Assembly: GCF_020215705.1 (NCBI RefSeq)
Contig: NZ_JAIWNB010000002.1
Coordinates: forward strand, 310,001 to 374,000
Direction: 5' to 3'
From: Nonomuraea aurantiaca
GTDB lineage: Bacteria; Actinomycetota; Actinomycetes; Streptosporangiales; Streptosporangiaceae
Length of the DNA: 64,000 nucleotides
Shown here: positions 45,435 through 54,756 of the stretch, one piece after another
How the letters are laid out: each line of letters opens with the position of its first letter
Position numbering within the stretch: position 1 is the stretch's first letter
Translations under genes and position numbers: made by a program
The notes under the pieces: model-generated
The model's database searches: none
What the model was told of the DNA's origin: nothing
What the model saw: the letters and a program-made list of their open reading frames with translations, nothing else

Positions 45435-48400
45435 GTGAGCGGCAACACATGGGTGGTGCGTCGGCCCGACCGGCGCAGGCCGCCGGAGCAGCCGAGCGGT
45501 GAGGTCCTGCTGGAGCCGCCACCCGAGATCCCCGAGACGGTCACGGGCGGTGGCCTGACCCAGATACTGACCTACCTGCCGATGATCGCCGGGGCGGGCG
45601 CGATGGCGCTCATGTTCACCGGCGGCGGCACGGGCAACCCGATCATGATGGTCTCCAGCGGCCTGTTCGCCGTCTCGATGGTGGGCATGACGATGGGCCA
45701 GATGCTCAGGAACACCGGCGAGCGCAAGAACCGCATCAACGGCCAGCGCCGCGACTACTACCGCTACCTGGAGCAGGTGCGCAAGCGCGTACGCAAGGCC
45801 GCCGAGCAGCAGCGCAAGGCCATGACCTGGAACCATCCCGACCCCGTCACGCTGTGGTCGCTGGTCATGACCTCGCGGCTGTGGGAGCGGCGCCCCCGCG
45901 ACGACGACTTCGGCCAACTGCGGATCGCCACCTCCGCGCAGCGCCTCGCACTGCCGCTCATCCCGCCCAAGAGCAGGCCGATCGAGGACCTCGACCCGAT
46001 GTCCGCCGGGGCGCTGCGCCGCTTCGTCCGTACCCACGCCACGGTCCCCGGCCTGCCGGTCGCGCTGGCGCTGCACTCCTTCGCCCGGATCACGCTCGCG
46101 GGCGAGCCGGAGGCCGTCCGCGGCCTGGTCCGCGCCGCGCTGGCCCAGGCGGTGGCCCTGCACTCGCCCGAGGACCTGCGGGTCTCCGTGTGCACCGGGC
46201 CCGAGCACGCGGCCGAGTGGGAGTGGGTCAAGTGGCTGCCGCACGCCTTCCATCCCGAGGAGGAGGACGGGGCGGGCCCGGTCAGGCTGGTCACCAGGGA
46301 CCTCGGCGAGCTCGACGACCTGCTCGGGTTCGAGCTGAAGGACCGGCCGAGGTTCAGCAGGGGCCTGGCGCAGGACGTACTGCCGTACCACGTGGTGATC
46401 CTGGACGGCGGCCGGGTGCCCGCGGGCAGCCAGCTCGGCACCGACGCCATCGAGGGCGTGACCGTGATCGACCTCAGCGGGTCGGCGGGACAGGCGCCCG
46501 CGCAGCTCTCGCTGAATCTCGACGTCACGGCCGACGAGGTGGTCCGGGTCGTCGAGGACGACATGGGCAAGCAGGTCAGGACCGTGCTCGGCCGGCCCGA
46601 CGTGCTGGGCCTGCCCGCGTTCGCCGCGCTGGCCAGGCAGCTCGCGCCCATGCGGGCCGGCGCGGCCGGCGGGGCGGAGGAGGAGGGCGACGCGTTCGCC
46701 ACCAACACCACGCTCACCGACCTGCTCCGCATCGGCGACGCCCGCCGGATCTCGGCCGCCGTCACCTGGCAGGCGCGACCGGTCAGGAACCGGCTGCGCG
46801 TCCCGCTCGGCCTGGGCGCCGACGGCCGGCCCGTCGAGCTCGACATCAAGGAGGCCGCGCAGGGCGGCATGGGCCCGCACGGGCTCGTGGTCGGCGCCAC
46901 CGGCTCCGGCAAGAGCGAGTTGCTGCGTACGCTGGTGCTCGCGCTGGCGATCACCCACTCCTCAGAGGTACTGAACTTCGTCCTGGTCGACTTCAAGGGC
47001 GGCGCGACGTTCCTGGGCCTGGACACGCTGCCGCACGTCTCGGCCGTCATCACCAACCTGGAGGACGAGCTTCCGCTGGTCGACCGCATGCACGACGCGC
47101 TGCACGGCGAGCTGGTACGCCGCCAGGAGCTGCTGCGCTCGGCCGGCAACTACGCCTCGGTACGCGACTACGAGCAGGCCCGCGAGCAGGGCGTCCGGCT
47201 GAGCCCGCTGCCGACGCTGTTCATCGTGCTGGACGAGTTCAGCGAGCTGCTGTCGGCCAAGCCGGAGTTCATCGAGCTGTTCGTGATGATCGGGCGGCTC
47301 GGCCGCTCGCTCGGGGTGCACCTGCTGCTCGCGTCCCAGCGGCTGGAGTCGGGGCGGCTGCGCGGGCTGGACACACACCTGTCGTACCGGATCGGGCTGC
47401 GGACGTTCTCGGCGGCCGAGAGCCGGGCGGTGCTGGGCGTCGCCGACGCGTACTCGCTGCCGCCCGAGCCGGGCAACGCCTACCTGATGTTCGAGACGAC
47501 CGGGATGACCAGGTTCAAGGCCGCCTACGTGTCCGGTCCCTACCAGGTGGCGCAGCGGGAGAACCGCGCGGTCGCCGCCCGTCCCGGCCACCAGGGCAAG
47601 ATCGTCTGGTACGGCACCGAACGGGTGCCGCTGCCACCGCCGCCCGCCGTCGAGCCCGAGCCCGTCGCCGAGGACCGGGAGCAGCAGGACAGCCTGCTCA
47701 ATATCGTCGTCGACCGTCTGAACGGACAGGGACCCGCCGCCCACCGGATCTGGCTGCCCCCGCTCAAGGAGCCGTCCTCGCTCGACCGGCTGCTGCCGCC
47801 GGTCCAGGCGACCGCGTCGCACGGGCTCACCGCCGCCGGCACCGGCCAGAACCGCCCCGGCCGGCTGCACGCCGTGGTGGGCATCGTGGACAGCCCGTTC
47901 GACCAGCGGCGCGACCCGTACTGGCTGGACCTGTCGGGCGCGGCGGGCAACGCCGCGATCATCGGGTCGCCGCAGACGGGCAAGAGCACGCTGCTGCGCA
48001 CGCTGATCACCGCGCTCGCGGTCACCCACACGCCCAAGGAGGTGCAGTTCTACTGCCTCGACTTCGGCGGCGGCACGCTGTCGGCGCTGGCCGGGCTGCC
48101 GCACGTCGGCGGCGTGGCGACCAGGCTGGACACCAACCGGGTCCGGCGGACGGTGGCGGAGATGACCGCCCTGCTGGCGCGCAGGGAGCGGCTGTTCGTG
48201 GAGCGGGGCATCGACTCGGTCGCCACCTACCGCCGTCTCGTGGCCGCAGGCGAGTACGAGGGCGACGGCTGGGGCGACGTCTTCCTCGTCGTGGACGGCT
48301 GGGCCACGATGCGCCAGGAGTTCGAGTCGCTGGAGGCGCCGCTGAGCGAGCTGGTCTCCCGGGGGCTCGGCTTCGGCATCCACGTCGTCGGCACGGCCAA

Positions 48401-49433
48401 CAAGTGGTCGGAGTTCCGGTCGAACGTACGCGACATGTTCTCCACCAGGCTGGAGCTCAGGCTGGGCGACTCCTTCGAGTCGGAGATCGACCGCAAGGCC
48501 GCCGCCAACGTGCCCGAGGGCGCGCCGGGCCGCGGCCTGACCCGCGAGGCGCTGCACTTCCTCGCCGCGCTGCCCCGCGTGGACGGCAAGGCCACCGTGG
48601 ACGACCTGGCCGAAGGGGTCGCCGCGCTGGTGGCGGACGCGGCGAGCGCCTGGCACGAGCCACCGGCGCCGCCCGTACGGCTGCTGCCCGACCGGTTCCC
48701 CGTGCACACGCTGCCCGGACCGGACGAGAGCGGCCCGCGCATCCCGATCGGCATCGACGAGGCCGCTTTGGCGCCCGTGTCGCTCGACTTCGACGCCGAC
48801 GCGCACTTCGTCGTCTTCGGCGACACCGAGAGCGGCAAGACCAACCTGCTGCGCGTCGTCGCCGAGGGCATCGTCGACAGGTTCACGCCGCTGGAGGCGC
48901 GGATCGTCATCATCGACTACCGGCGCTCACTGCTCGACACGGCCGACAACGAGCACCGGATCGGCTACGCCGCCTCCAGCACCGCCGCGGCCACCGTGCT
49001 CAAGGGCATCCACGAGGTCATGCAGACCCGGCTGCCGCCGCCCGACCTCACCTCCGAGCAGCTGCGGACCAGGAGCTGGTGGACCGGCCAGGACCTGTAC
49101 GTGATCGTGGACGACTACGACCTGGTGGCCACGTCCGCCAATCCGCTGGCCGTCCTCGGGGACCTGCTGCCACAGGCCCGCGACATCGGCCTGCACCTCA
49201 TCCTGGCGCGGGCCATGGGCGGCGCGGGGCGCAGCCTGCTCGACCCGGTCGTGCGGCGGTTGAAGGAGATGAACACCCCGGCCGTGCTGCTGTCCGGGCC
49301 CCGGGATGAGGGGGCGCTGTTCGGTAACGTGCGGCCGCAGCAGCTTCCGCCGGGGCGGGGGTTCTATGTGGACCGGCGTTCGGGGGCTCGTCTCATCCAG
49401 ACGGCCTATCTGACGCCGCCGGAAGCGGGTTAG
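45435..49433 (+). CDS. eccC: ESX secretion ATPase EccC (fused EccCa-EccCb)
   Basis: 1332 residues. Two membrane spans lie near 40-63 and 68-88. Three FtsK/SpoIIIE-type ATPase domains have Walker A motifs GATGSGKS (Lys493), GSPQTGKS (Lys850) and GDTESGKT (Lys1135). The first has a full Walker B, FIVLDEFSELL; the second reads VFLVVDGWA and the third LYVIVDDYD, without the catalytic Glu right after the Asp, as is common for the regulatory second and third domains. EccC binds the C-terminal signals of WXG100 substrates and powers export. GTG 45435 follows GAGG by 4 bases. Single-chain EccC is the form seen in many non-mycobacterial ESX loci. Confidence 0.96.
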   Translation: MSGNTWVVRRPDRRRPPEQPSGEVLLEPPPEIPETVTGGGLTQILTYLPMIAGAGAMALMFTGGGTGNPIMMVSSGLFAVSMVGMTMGQMLRNTGERKNRINGQRRDYYRYLEQVRKRVRKAAEQQRKAMTWNHPDPVTLWSLVMTSRLWERRPRDDDFGQLRIATSAQRLALPLIPPKSRPIEDLDPMSAGALRRFVRTHATVPGLPVALALHSFARITLAGEPEAVRGLVRAALAQAVALHSPEDLRVSVCTGPEHAAEWEWVKWLPHAFHPEEEDGAGPVRLVTRDLGELDDLLGFELKDRPRFSRGLAQDVLPYHVVILDGGRVPAGSQLGTDAIEGVTVIDLSGSAGQAPAQLSLNLDVTADEVVRVVEDDMGKQVRTVLGRPDVLGLPAFAALARQLAPMRAGAAGGAEEEGDAFATNTTLTDLLRIGDARRISAAVTWQARPVRNRLRVPLGLGADGRPVELDIKEAAQGGMGPHGLVVGATGSGKSELLRTLVLALAITHSSEVLNFVLVDFKGGATFLGLDTLPHVSAVITNLEDELPLVDRMHDALHGELVRRQELLRSAGNYASVRDYEQAREQGVRLSPLPTLFIVLDEFSELLSAKPEFIELFVMIGRLGRSLGVHLLLASQRLESGRLRGLDTHLSYRIGLRTFSAAESRAVLGVADAYSLPPEPGNAYLMFETTGMTRFKAAYVSGPYQVAQRENRAVAARPGHQGKIVWYGTERVPLPPPPAVEPEPVAEDREQQDSLLNIVVDRLNGQGPAAHRIWLPPLKEPSSLDRLLPPVQATASHGLTAAGTGQNRPGRLHAVVGIVDSPFDQRRDPYWLDLSGAAGNAAIIGSPQTGKSTLLRTLITALAVTHTPKEVQFYCLDFGGGTLSALAGLPHVGGVATRLDTNRVRRTVAEMTALLARRERLFVERGIDSVATYRRLVAAGEYEGDGWGDVFLVVDGWATMRQEFESLEAPLSELVSRGLGFGIHVVGTANKWSEFRSNVRDMFSTRLELRLGDSFESEIDRKAAANVPEGAPGRGLTREALHFLAALPRVDGKATVDDLAEGVAALVADAASAWHEPPAPPVRLLPDRFPVHTLPGPDESGPRIPIGIDEAALAPVSLDFDADAHFVVFGDTESGKTNLLRVVAEGIVDRFTPLEARIVIIDYRRSLLDTADNEHRIGYAASSTAAATVLKGIHEVMQTRLPPPDLTSEQLRTRSWWTGQDLYVIVDDYDLVATSANPLAVLGDLLPQARDIGLHLILARAMGGAGRSLLDPVVRRLKEMNTPAVLLSGPRDEGALFGNVRPQQLPPGRGFYVDRRSGARLIQTAYLTPPEAG

Positions 49434-49451
49434 AAAGATCACTTACCCGGG

Positions 49452-51581
49452 TCAGCTCATGGCGTCGAGGGCCTCCCGGCAGCGGCGGAGCAGTTTCTCG
49501 TCATCGACGATCTGCGCGCTGCCGTATCCGCCGTCGGACGCATTGTGCCTGCGCGCCCGCCTCAGCTCGGCTTCCAGGCACGGCCGGACCTCCACCGCGG
49601 CCCGCCCTAATTCCGCGCAGAGCTCGGCCGCCTCCGTCCGGGTGTGCCTGTTGAGCTCCCACACCCGCCGCACCACCGGCAGCGCCGCCTCGGGGTCGCC
49701 GGTCAGCCGGTAGAGGGCGCGGGCAGCCGTCAGCGGGACCCAGCCGTACTGGTCCTTGCGCCTGGCCAGCCGCCGCAGCAGGGCGATCCTGGCCTTCTCG
49801 GCCCGTTCCCGCTCCGCCATCGCAGGGGCCAGGTAGCCGAGGAGGTCCGCCGCCGCCCGGCTGGCGTACGTGTCGTCCCCGCCGAGGTAGCGGTCCACGA
49901 CGGCGACGGCCGCGCCCACGTCCCCTGTGACCGGCCACAACGCCTTCGCTGCCCGGATGGCCGGGCCTGGCTCGGGTGAGGCCGCGGCCTCCCGCAGGAT
50001 CGGCGCGCCCGCGGCGGCCACCGGCCCGATCGCCGCAAGGGCCGCCAGCAGGCCCTCGGTGACCGGCCGGCCGAGCAGGTCGGGCAGGGCCTCGGCGGCC
50101 CCTGGCCCGATCCTGGACAACGCCCAGCAGATGCTCTCGTGGCGGTGGTCGTGCGGCTTGTCCGCAGGCAGGTCGCGCAGGCGGCGGCGCAGCAGGGGCA
50201 GCAGGGGCGCGGCCCGCGGCCCGAACCCGCCCACGAGCTGGGCCACGTCCCTGGGCATGCGCTCGCGCTCCAGCACCCAGGCCAGCATCGGCAGCGCGCG
50301 GTCGTCCCCCGTGCCGCTGAGCGCTCGCAACGCAGGACTCACCGTCGGCTGGTCGCGAGGCCATTCGACGACCCACGGCAGCTCCGCGTCTTCCGGCCCC
50401 GTGTGGTCCGCCACGCGCCTCTCCGTGGCGGCCAGGACCTCCGCCAGGGCGTCCGCGGCGGGCGCCGCCAGCTCGCCCAGATCCTCCAGTACGCCGACCG
50501 CCCTCGACATCACGACGGCGCCCGGCCGCCCTCTTCCGCACCCGTCGAGTACGCGTTCGCCGAGGGTCGAGACGAGCCCGGCGTAATCGCCGCGCCAGTT
50601 GGCGAACAGGACGTGCGCGGGGCCCATGGCGTCCACCTGGCGCTCCCAGTCGGGTGAGCGCAGCAGGGCTGTCAGAAGGCGTACCCGGTCGTCCACGCGG
50701 TCGCCCAAGCCTTCGGACACGGTATGCACGAGCTCGCCCGCCCGTGGCGCGCGCCGGCCCACGTCGCGTTCCGCACGTGCCCGCCGCAGCGCGCCGACCA
50801 GGGTCGGGGTCTCGAAGTCCGCGTGCGGGGCGGCCGGGGGCGTGCCGGTCCCGTAGAGGGCGGTGAGCAGTTCGAGCGCCTCGCCGACCTCGACCGCCGG
50901 ACCGCCGCCCAGCGAGGCCAGTTCCGCCAGCGCCACCAGTCTGACCTGCGGATCCGCCTCCGTCGCCAGGACCCGCCCCAGCCAGTCGCGTACGCCCGCC
51001 GCGCCGCCCTGTACGCCCTCCACGCCACCCGCCGCACTGCCCGGGCGGCCGCCCAGCGCGGCCACGGTCCGCACGATGGCCGCCCGTACCCTGAGATCGT
51101 CCTCGCCCCCCAGGCGGCCGGTCAGGCTTGTCACCGCGGCCCGCGCCCCGTCCACGCAGGCGGTCAGGAGCCCGGCCACGGCCTCGCGCACCTTCGGGTC
51201 GGGGTCGCCGAGCAGGCGCTCCCACAGCGGGTACGCGGTCACGGCCCTATTGGCCTTCTTGTACGGCCCACTCAGCTCAGTGGGGTCCTCGGCCGAGGCG
51301 ATGTTCGCCAGCAGCTCCACCACCTCCGCCCGGCCCGGCAGATCCGGGGCCGAAGCGATGCGAAGGAGGAAGGGGATCGCCGCCAGGGTGCACGGGTAGA
51401 CGTCGCCCTGGTGGTGCACGGCACCGTACATGCCGTCCAGGGCCGTCTCGCGGACGGCGGGGTCGGGGTCGGCCAGGCCGCGAAGCCATGCGGGAACCTC
51501 CCTGGCGAAGCCATAGGCATGACGCATACGGCTCCACCGGACGTCATCCAGCCCGGCGAACAGGCCCGCTTCATCTGCCAT
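49452..51581 (-). CDS. HEAT-repeat protein
   Basis: 709 residues from ATG 51581 (AGGA about 9 bases upstream; 30 more in-frame codons upstream look non-coding). It is built of paired helices with HEAT-type signatures throughout, such as DPDPAVRETALDGM, DPDPKVREAVAGLL, DPQVRLVALAELASL and ARALYRLTGDPEAALPVV. No enzyme domain, signal peptide or membrane span. Such solenoids bind proteins; partner unknown. It converges on eccC with an 18-base gap. Confidence 0.85.
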   Translation of the reverse strand: MADEAGLFAGLDDVRWSRMRHAYGFAREVPAWLRGLADPDPAVRETALDGMYGAVHHQGDVYPCTLAAIPFLLRIASAPDLPGRAEVVELLANIASAEDPTELSGPYKKANRAVTAYPLWERLLGDPDPKVREAVAGLLTACVDGARAAVTSLTGRLGGEDDLRVRAAIVRTVAALGGRPGSAAGGVEGVQGGAAGVRDWLGRVLATEADPQVRLVALAELASLGGGPAVEVGEALELLTALYGTGTPPAAPHADFETPTLVGALRRARAERDVGRRAPRAGELVHTVSEGLGDRVDDRVRLLTALLRSPDWERQVDAMGPAHVLFANWRGDYAGLVSTLGERVLDGCGRGRPGAVVMSRAVGVLEDLGELAAPAADALAEVLAATERRVADHTGPEDAELPWVVEWPRDQPTVSPALRALSGTGDDRALPMLAWVLERERMPRDVAQLVGGFGPRAAPLLPLLRRRLRDLPADKPHDHRHESICWALSRIGPGAAEALPDLLGRPVTEGLLAALAAIGPVAAAGAPILREAAASPEPGPAIRAAKALWPVTGDVGAAVAVVDRYLGGDDTYASRAAADLLGYLAPAMAERERAEKARIALLRRLARRKDQYGWVPLTAARALYRLTGDPEAALPVVRRVWELNRHTRTEAAELCAELGRAAVEVRPCLEAELRRARRHNASDGGYGSAQIVDDEKLLRRCREALDAMS

Positions 51582-51715
51582 GGACGAGATCCTGCCGCAG
51601 CCCACCGACACTCCGGCCGACGGCCCCACGAGGGGTGCTCGGATCGGCCGGCGGCTACCTGCTCCAACCAATGACGCTACGGCTCGTCAAGAACACCACG
51701 TCCTTGTCGGCCGTG

Positions 51716-52183
51716 TCAGGCCGGCACGGGTGTCGGCTTGTTGATGAGCGCGATGTTCATCCAGAAGCCGGCCGAGGCGAGCACCATCATCAGGGTGGCC
51801 ATCGCCTTGTCGTCGTAATGCTTGGCGACCTCGGTGTACAGGTCGTCCGGTACCCGTTCCTCGCCCCGCGCGCCGGGCTGGAAAACGGCGTCGGTCAGCG
51901 CCAGCGCGGCCTGCTCGGCGTCGGTGAAGTACGGCGCGTCCCACCAGGTCGCCACGGCGGCGATCCTGGCCTCGGACTCGCCCGCCTTACGCAGGTCGAC
52001 CGAGTGCCGCATCACCTGGTAGGTGCTGCCGACGATCTGGCCGGCACGCAGGTAGACCAGGCTGGTCGTGGTCGCCGGCACCGAGCCGTTGCAGGTGGCC
52101 TTGACCATCGCGCCGGCCAACTCCTGGATCTCGGGCAGGTGCGTGTTGGCGTCGGGGATACGTGGTCCCACGGTGTCCTCCAT
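51716..52183 (-). CDS. AhpD-like (carboxymuconolactone decarboxylase) fold protein lacking CxxC
   Basis: 155 residues. The AhpD core is recognisable: LVYLRAGQIVGSTYQVMRHSVDLRKAGES, where active AhpD-like enzymes have C-x-x-C before the conserved His. Here both Cys are missing (GSTYQVMRH), so a thiol peroxidase role is unlikely. The gene stands directly downstream of an ECF41 sigma factor gene, a known genomic pairing, and shares its promoter motif, so it is probably a target of that sigma factor. No strong ribosome-binding site precedes ATG 52183. Confidence 0.85.
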   Translation of the reverse strand: MEDTVGPRIPDANTHLPEIQELAGAMVKATCNGSVPATTTSLVYLRAGQIVGSTYQVMRHSVDLRKAGESEARIAAVATWWDAPYFTDAEQAALALTDAVFQPGARGEERVPDDLYTEVAKHYDDKAMATLMMVLASAGFWMNIALINKPTPVPA

Positions 52184-52207
52184 GGTGCTGGGGAAATGTT
52201 GTCGTCC

Positions 52208-53110
52208 CTATGAGCCCTCGCGTACCGGCGATGTGACAGGCGGCGGAGCAATTCCGGCGGCATCGGCGAACTGGCGGACCCGCTCGGGGTCGCGTAGCCC
52301 GTCGATCGCGACGATCCGGTCGCCCGAGACGGTGAACACCAGCACGGCGAACGGCTGGTCATCGATCGTGATCAACGCGCCGACCACGCCGTTGACCAGC
52401 ACAGGTCGCAGCCGCCCGCCGCGCGGGCCGCGGGCATGCCTGGCCACGGCCGCCGCGCCGCGGACGACGACACGCTGCCCGTCGACCCGGAAATCGGAGG
52501 TCAGGACGACATCGGGATCGAGGATCTGGACCAGGGCTTCGAAGTCACCGGCCCGTGAGGCAGCGTAGAAGGCGTCGACCACCTGCCGCTGCCGCGCCAG
52601 ATCCGGGTCGGGCGAGGGGATCTCGGCGCCGTTCACCCGGCGCCGTGCCCGGCTGGCCAGCTGCCGCGCGGCGGCCGGCGTGCGGCCCACGATCCCGGCG
52701 ATCTCGTCGAACGGCAGCTCGAACATGTCGTGCAGCACGAACGCCAACCGCTCGGCCGGACTGAGCCGGTCGAGCACCACGAGCAGGGCCAGCCCCACCG
52801 AGTCGGCCAGCAACGCCTCCTGCTCGGGGTCGAGATCGCTGTCCATGATCACGACCGGCTCGGGCAGGCGCGACTCCGCCGGCCGCTGCCGCCGGGAACG
52901 CAGCATGTGCAGGCATTCCCGAGCCACAACAGTGGTCAGCCAGCCGCCGAGATTGTCGATCTGGTCCGTGTCGGACCGGCAGAGCCGCAGCCAGGCGTCC
53001 TGAACCGCGTCATCGGCCTCGGCCATCGAACCCAGCAGCCGGTAGGCCGCCGCCCGCAGCCGGGGCCGGTGCTGCTCGAAACGCTCGGCCAGCCACTCGG
53101 TCTCCTCCAT
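52208..53110 (-). CDS. ECF41-type (SigJ-like) RNA polymerase sigma factor with SnoaL-like tail
   Basis: 300 residues. Region 2 spans about 10-75 (LLGSMAEADDAVQDAWLRL), region 4 about 110-165 (LSPAERLAFVLHDMFELPFDEIAGIVGRTPAAARQLASRAR). A C-terminal SnoaL-like NTF2 domain (VVDAFYAASRAGDFEALVQIL to the end) replaces an anti-sigma factor and is known in ECF41 to control activity from within the same chain. The RGPRGGR stretch stands where ECF41 proteins have a DGGGR-like motif. An AhpD-fold gene follows, as is typical of this group. Its own upstream region has the TGTCACA promoter, suggesting autoregulation. Confidence 0.9.
   Translation of the reverse strand: MEETEWLAERFEQHRPRLRAAAYRLLGSMAEADDAVQDAWLRLCRSDTDQIDNLGGWLTTVVARECLHMLRSRRQRPAESRLPEPVVIMDSDLDPEQEALLADSVGLALLVVLDRLSPAERLAFVLHDMFELPFDEIAGIVGRTPAAARQLASRARRRVNGAEIPSPDPDLARQRQVVDAFYAASRAGDFEALVQILDPDVVLTSDFRVDGQRVVVRGAAAVARHARGPRGGRLRPVLVNGVVGALITIDDQPFAVLVFTVSGDRIVAIDGLRDPERVRQFADAAGIAPPPVTSPVREGS
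52212..52238 (-). promoter_or_regulatory. Candidate ECF41 promoter of the AhpD-like gene
   Basis: On the - strand TGTCACA (52238-52232) is followed by exactly 16 bases and GCTC (52215-52212), then ATA. TGTCACA with a 16-base spacer is the reported ECF41 -35 arrangement (reported -10 CGTC). It lies at the very end of the sigma gene, about 29 bases before ATG 52183. The same layout occurs before the sigma gene. Confidence 0.65.
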
Positions 53111-53146
53111 CGGTCACATCATCCCCTCGTCAAGGCTCAAAGACAT

Positions 53147-53173
53147 GAACCCGCGAAGGCGCCGAATGTGACA
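53147..53173 (-). promoter_or_regulatory. Candidate autoregulated ECF41 promoter of the sigma factor gene
   Basis: On the - strand TGTCACA (53173-53167) is followed by 16 bases and GTTC (53150-53147), then ATG of no coding use. It matches the promoter before the AhpD-like gene in -35, spacing and -10 (G-T/C-TCAT) and lies 37 bases before the sigma start at 53110. Confidence 0.65.
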
Positions 53174-53223
53174 GGATCGCACAAGCCACTGAGGCCGCCT
53201 GAACTGCCAAGAACCAGGATCTT

Positions 53224-53655
53224 CTAGGAGCCGTCCACGCGCCGGTGGATGCGGGCGAGCTCGGCCATCGCGTTCTCCATGGCCCTGTCGTAGGTGTCCT
53301 GCGCGTTCTGCAGGCGCAGCTCGGCCGGGTTGCCCTCCTCGGTGAGGTCCGGCGGGGCCGCGCCCCACCGCTCGGCCATGAGCGCGTTCGACTTGTCCTG
53401 CAGGTCGGCCAGTGACGCGCCGATCAGCTCCAGGATCGTGGTGGCCAGCTTGTCCGAGCCCCAGCGGAGGGCGCGCGGGTTGATGTCCAGCGCGGTGACG
53501 CCCTGGGTGGAGCACTCCACCGTCACCAGCTTCTCCGCGTCCTGGGCGAACCCCTGCACGGCCAGGACCTGCTCGTACAGCTCCGCGAACCCGTCCAGGG
53601 GGCGCTGGGTATCGGCGATCATGCGGTCGATGGCCGCTTCGTCGAAAGCCGGCAT
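53224..53655 (-). CDS. YbaB/EbfC-like protein of the ESX gene set
   Basis: 143 residues, opening with a long helix and then VTVECSTQGVTALDINPRALR, the beta-sheet core of YbaB/EbfC-type proteins. A helical tail (AMENAMAELARIHRRV) ends it. YbaB-fold proteins bind DNA, but those within ESX clusters are small helper or secretion-associated proteins of unsettled role. ATG 53655 is used (AAGGAAG about 5 bases upstream; it abuts the preceding stop as TGATG); GTG 53658 is an alternative one codon earlier. Confidence 0.8.
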   Translation of the reverse strand: MPAFDEAAIDRMIADTQRPLDGFAELYEQVLAVQGFAQDAEKLVTVECSTQGVTALDINPRALRWGSDKLATTILELIGASLADLQDKSNALMAERWGAAPPDLTEEGNPAELRLQNAQDTYDRAMENAMAELARIHRRVDGS

Positions 53656-54389
53656 CACACTTCCTTCGTCGGGTTCGGCTGGTTGTGCTGGGTTGGACCC
53701 GGCTGGTTGCCCTGCGGGAGGGCCGTCTCGGTGAGGTCGTCGGCCGCGGCCGAGTTGGCGAGCATTCCGCCGCCTATCGCGGTCGCGCCGCCGAAGAGCA
53801 GCTTCTTGACGGGCGACACCTTGGTGAACCGGCCGGCGATCTTGCCGGCCAGGCTCTCCGAGCCCCTGAGGAACGTCTGCAGCTTCAAGGCGCCCTGACC
53901 GGCCTGCTGGTCGGCCCGGCGGCCGAATATCGTCGCCGCCACCTCCGCGGCGGGCCGGACATAAGGATTGACCCGCCCGAGCTGGTAGATCGTCCCCGCC
54001 AGGAGGATGGCGGCGCCCACGTCGAACATCAGGTTCCCGGCGAAGTCGAGAGTGTCGGCCGAGGTGCGCATGGAGTCCGCCGTGGCCTGCGGCAGGTCGG
54101 CCTTGTCGGCGACCTCGTCGCTGTGCGTGTCGACCGTCTGCTGGAACAGCTCGGCGCTCGTCGCCATCCAGTGCACGTCCTTGACGGACTCCTGGACCAG
54201 CTGGGGGTGCTCGCGTAGCCCCGCCGACAGTTCCTCCCAGTGTTGCGCGGCCTGGCGCAGCTCGGGGGTGTCGGCGGCGGTGAGGGCGATGATCAGTCCG
54301 GCGTACTTCGCGCGCCCGCCGCCCAGCAGCGCCGAGCCCAGCTGGGCCATGGCCGCGCCGGCGATGACGGACTGCGGTTGTGTCGGCAT
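53655..54389 (-). CDS. Helical ESX-associated protein with hydrophobic segments
   Basis: 244 residues. The first 135 are amphipathic helices of WXG100-like style (LRQAAQHWEELSAGL, VHWMATSAELFQQTVDTHSDEVADKADL); HW-EE takes the place of W-x-G. Two apolar stretches follow (GAAILLAGTIYQLG and KLLFGGATAIGGGMLAN), then an Asn/Pro/Gln-rich tail. It could be an exported membrane-active substrate or a membrane partner. It lies within the run of - strand ESX genes, one base from the YbaB-like gene. I do not know a named family. Confidence 0.72.
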   Translation of the reverse strand: MPTQPQSVIAGAAMAQLGSALLGGGRAKYAGLIIALTAADTPELRQAAQHWEELSAGLREHPQLVQESVKDVHWMATSAELFQQTVDTHSDEVADKADLPQATADSMRTSADTLDFAGNLMFDVGAAILLAGTIYQLGRVNPYVRPAAEVAATIFGRRADQQAGQGALKLQTFLRGSESLAGKIAGRFTKVSPVKKLLFGGATAIGGGMLANSAAADDLTETALPQGNQPGPTQHNQPNPTKEV

Positions 54390-54427
54390 GTGTCCTCGCT
54401 CTCAGACTTGCTCTCGGACGGTGGCTC

Positions 54428-54754
54428 TCAGACGGCCGTGACGCGGGTGGCCGCGCCGTCGCCCTGTACGGCGGTGTTGGCCGTGTCGAACGCCTTCGAC
54501 TCCATCTCGGCCAGCTCGTGCCTGGTCGCCGACACGTACTGGTGGGCAGCCAGCTTGACCTGGTCGAGCGCGTCCGCCAGCGACGAGCCGAAGAAGCCGA
54601 ACAGGCCGTAGGCGCCGGAGTGCACGTTGAGCCCCGCGACGACGCGGGTCATGTCGTTGAGACGCTGCATGGGCTTGCCGGCGATGTTGCGGCCCACCTC
54701 ACGGACGGAGTCGGCGTTCATCTCCATGCGCTTGAGGTCGCTGTCGGATGTCAT
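54428..54754 (-). CDS. Small helical ESX-associated protein (DUF2580-like)
   Basis: 108 residues: a helix (DLKRMEMNADSVREVGRNIAG), a Gly/Phe-rich turn (GAYGLFGFFGSSLADAL) and a second helix to the end (LAAHQYVSATRHELAEMESKAFDTANTAV). This resembles DUF2580 secretion-associated proteins that partner WXG100-type substrates. ATG 54754 lies 2 bases after the preceding gene, so the two are coexpressed. Function beyond export with a partner is unknown. Confidence 0.75.
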   Translation of the reverse strand: MTSDSDLKRMEMNADSVREVGRNIAGKPMQRLNDMTRVVAGLNVHSGAYGLFGFFGSSLADALDQVKLAAHQYVSATRHELAEMESKAFDTANTAVQGDGAATRVTAV

Positions 54755-54756
54755 CG

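Noticed and set aside
43878..46958. Very long - strand frame across eccD and eccC
   Set aside because: Arg/Gly/His/Pro-rich shadow; eccD and eccC are clear in their own frames with domains and proper starts.
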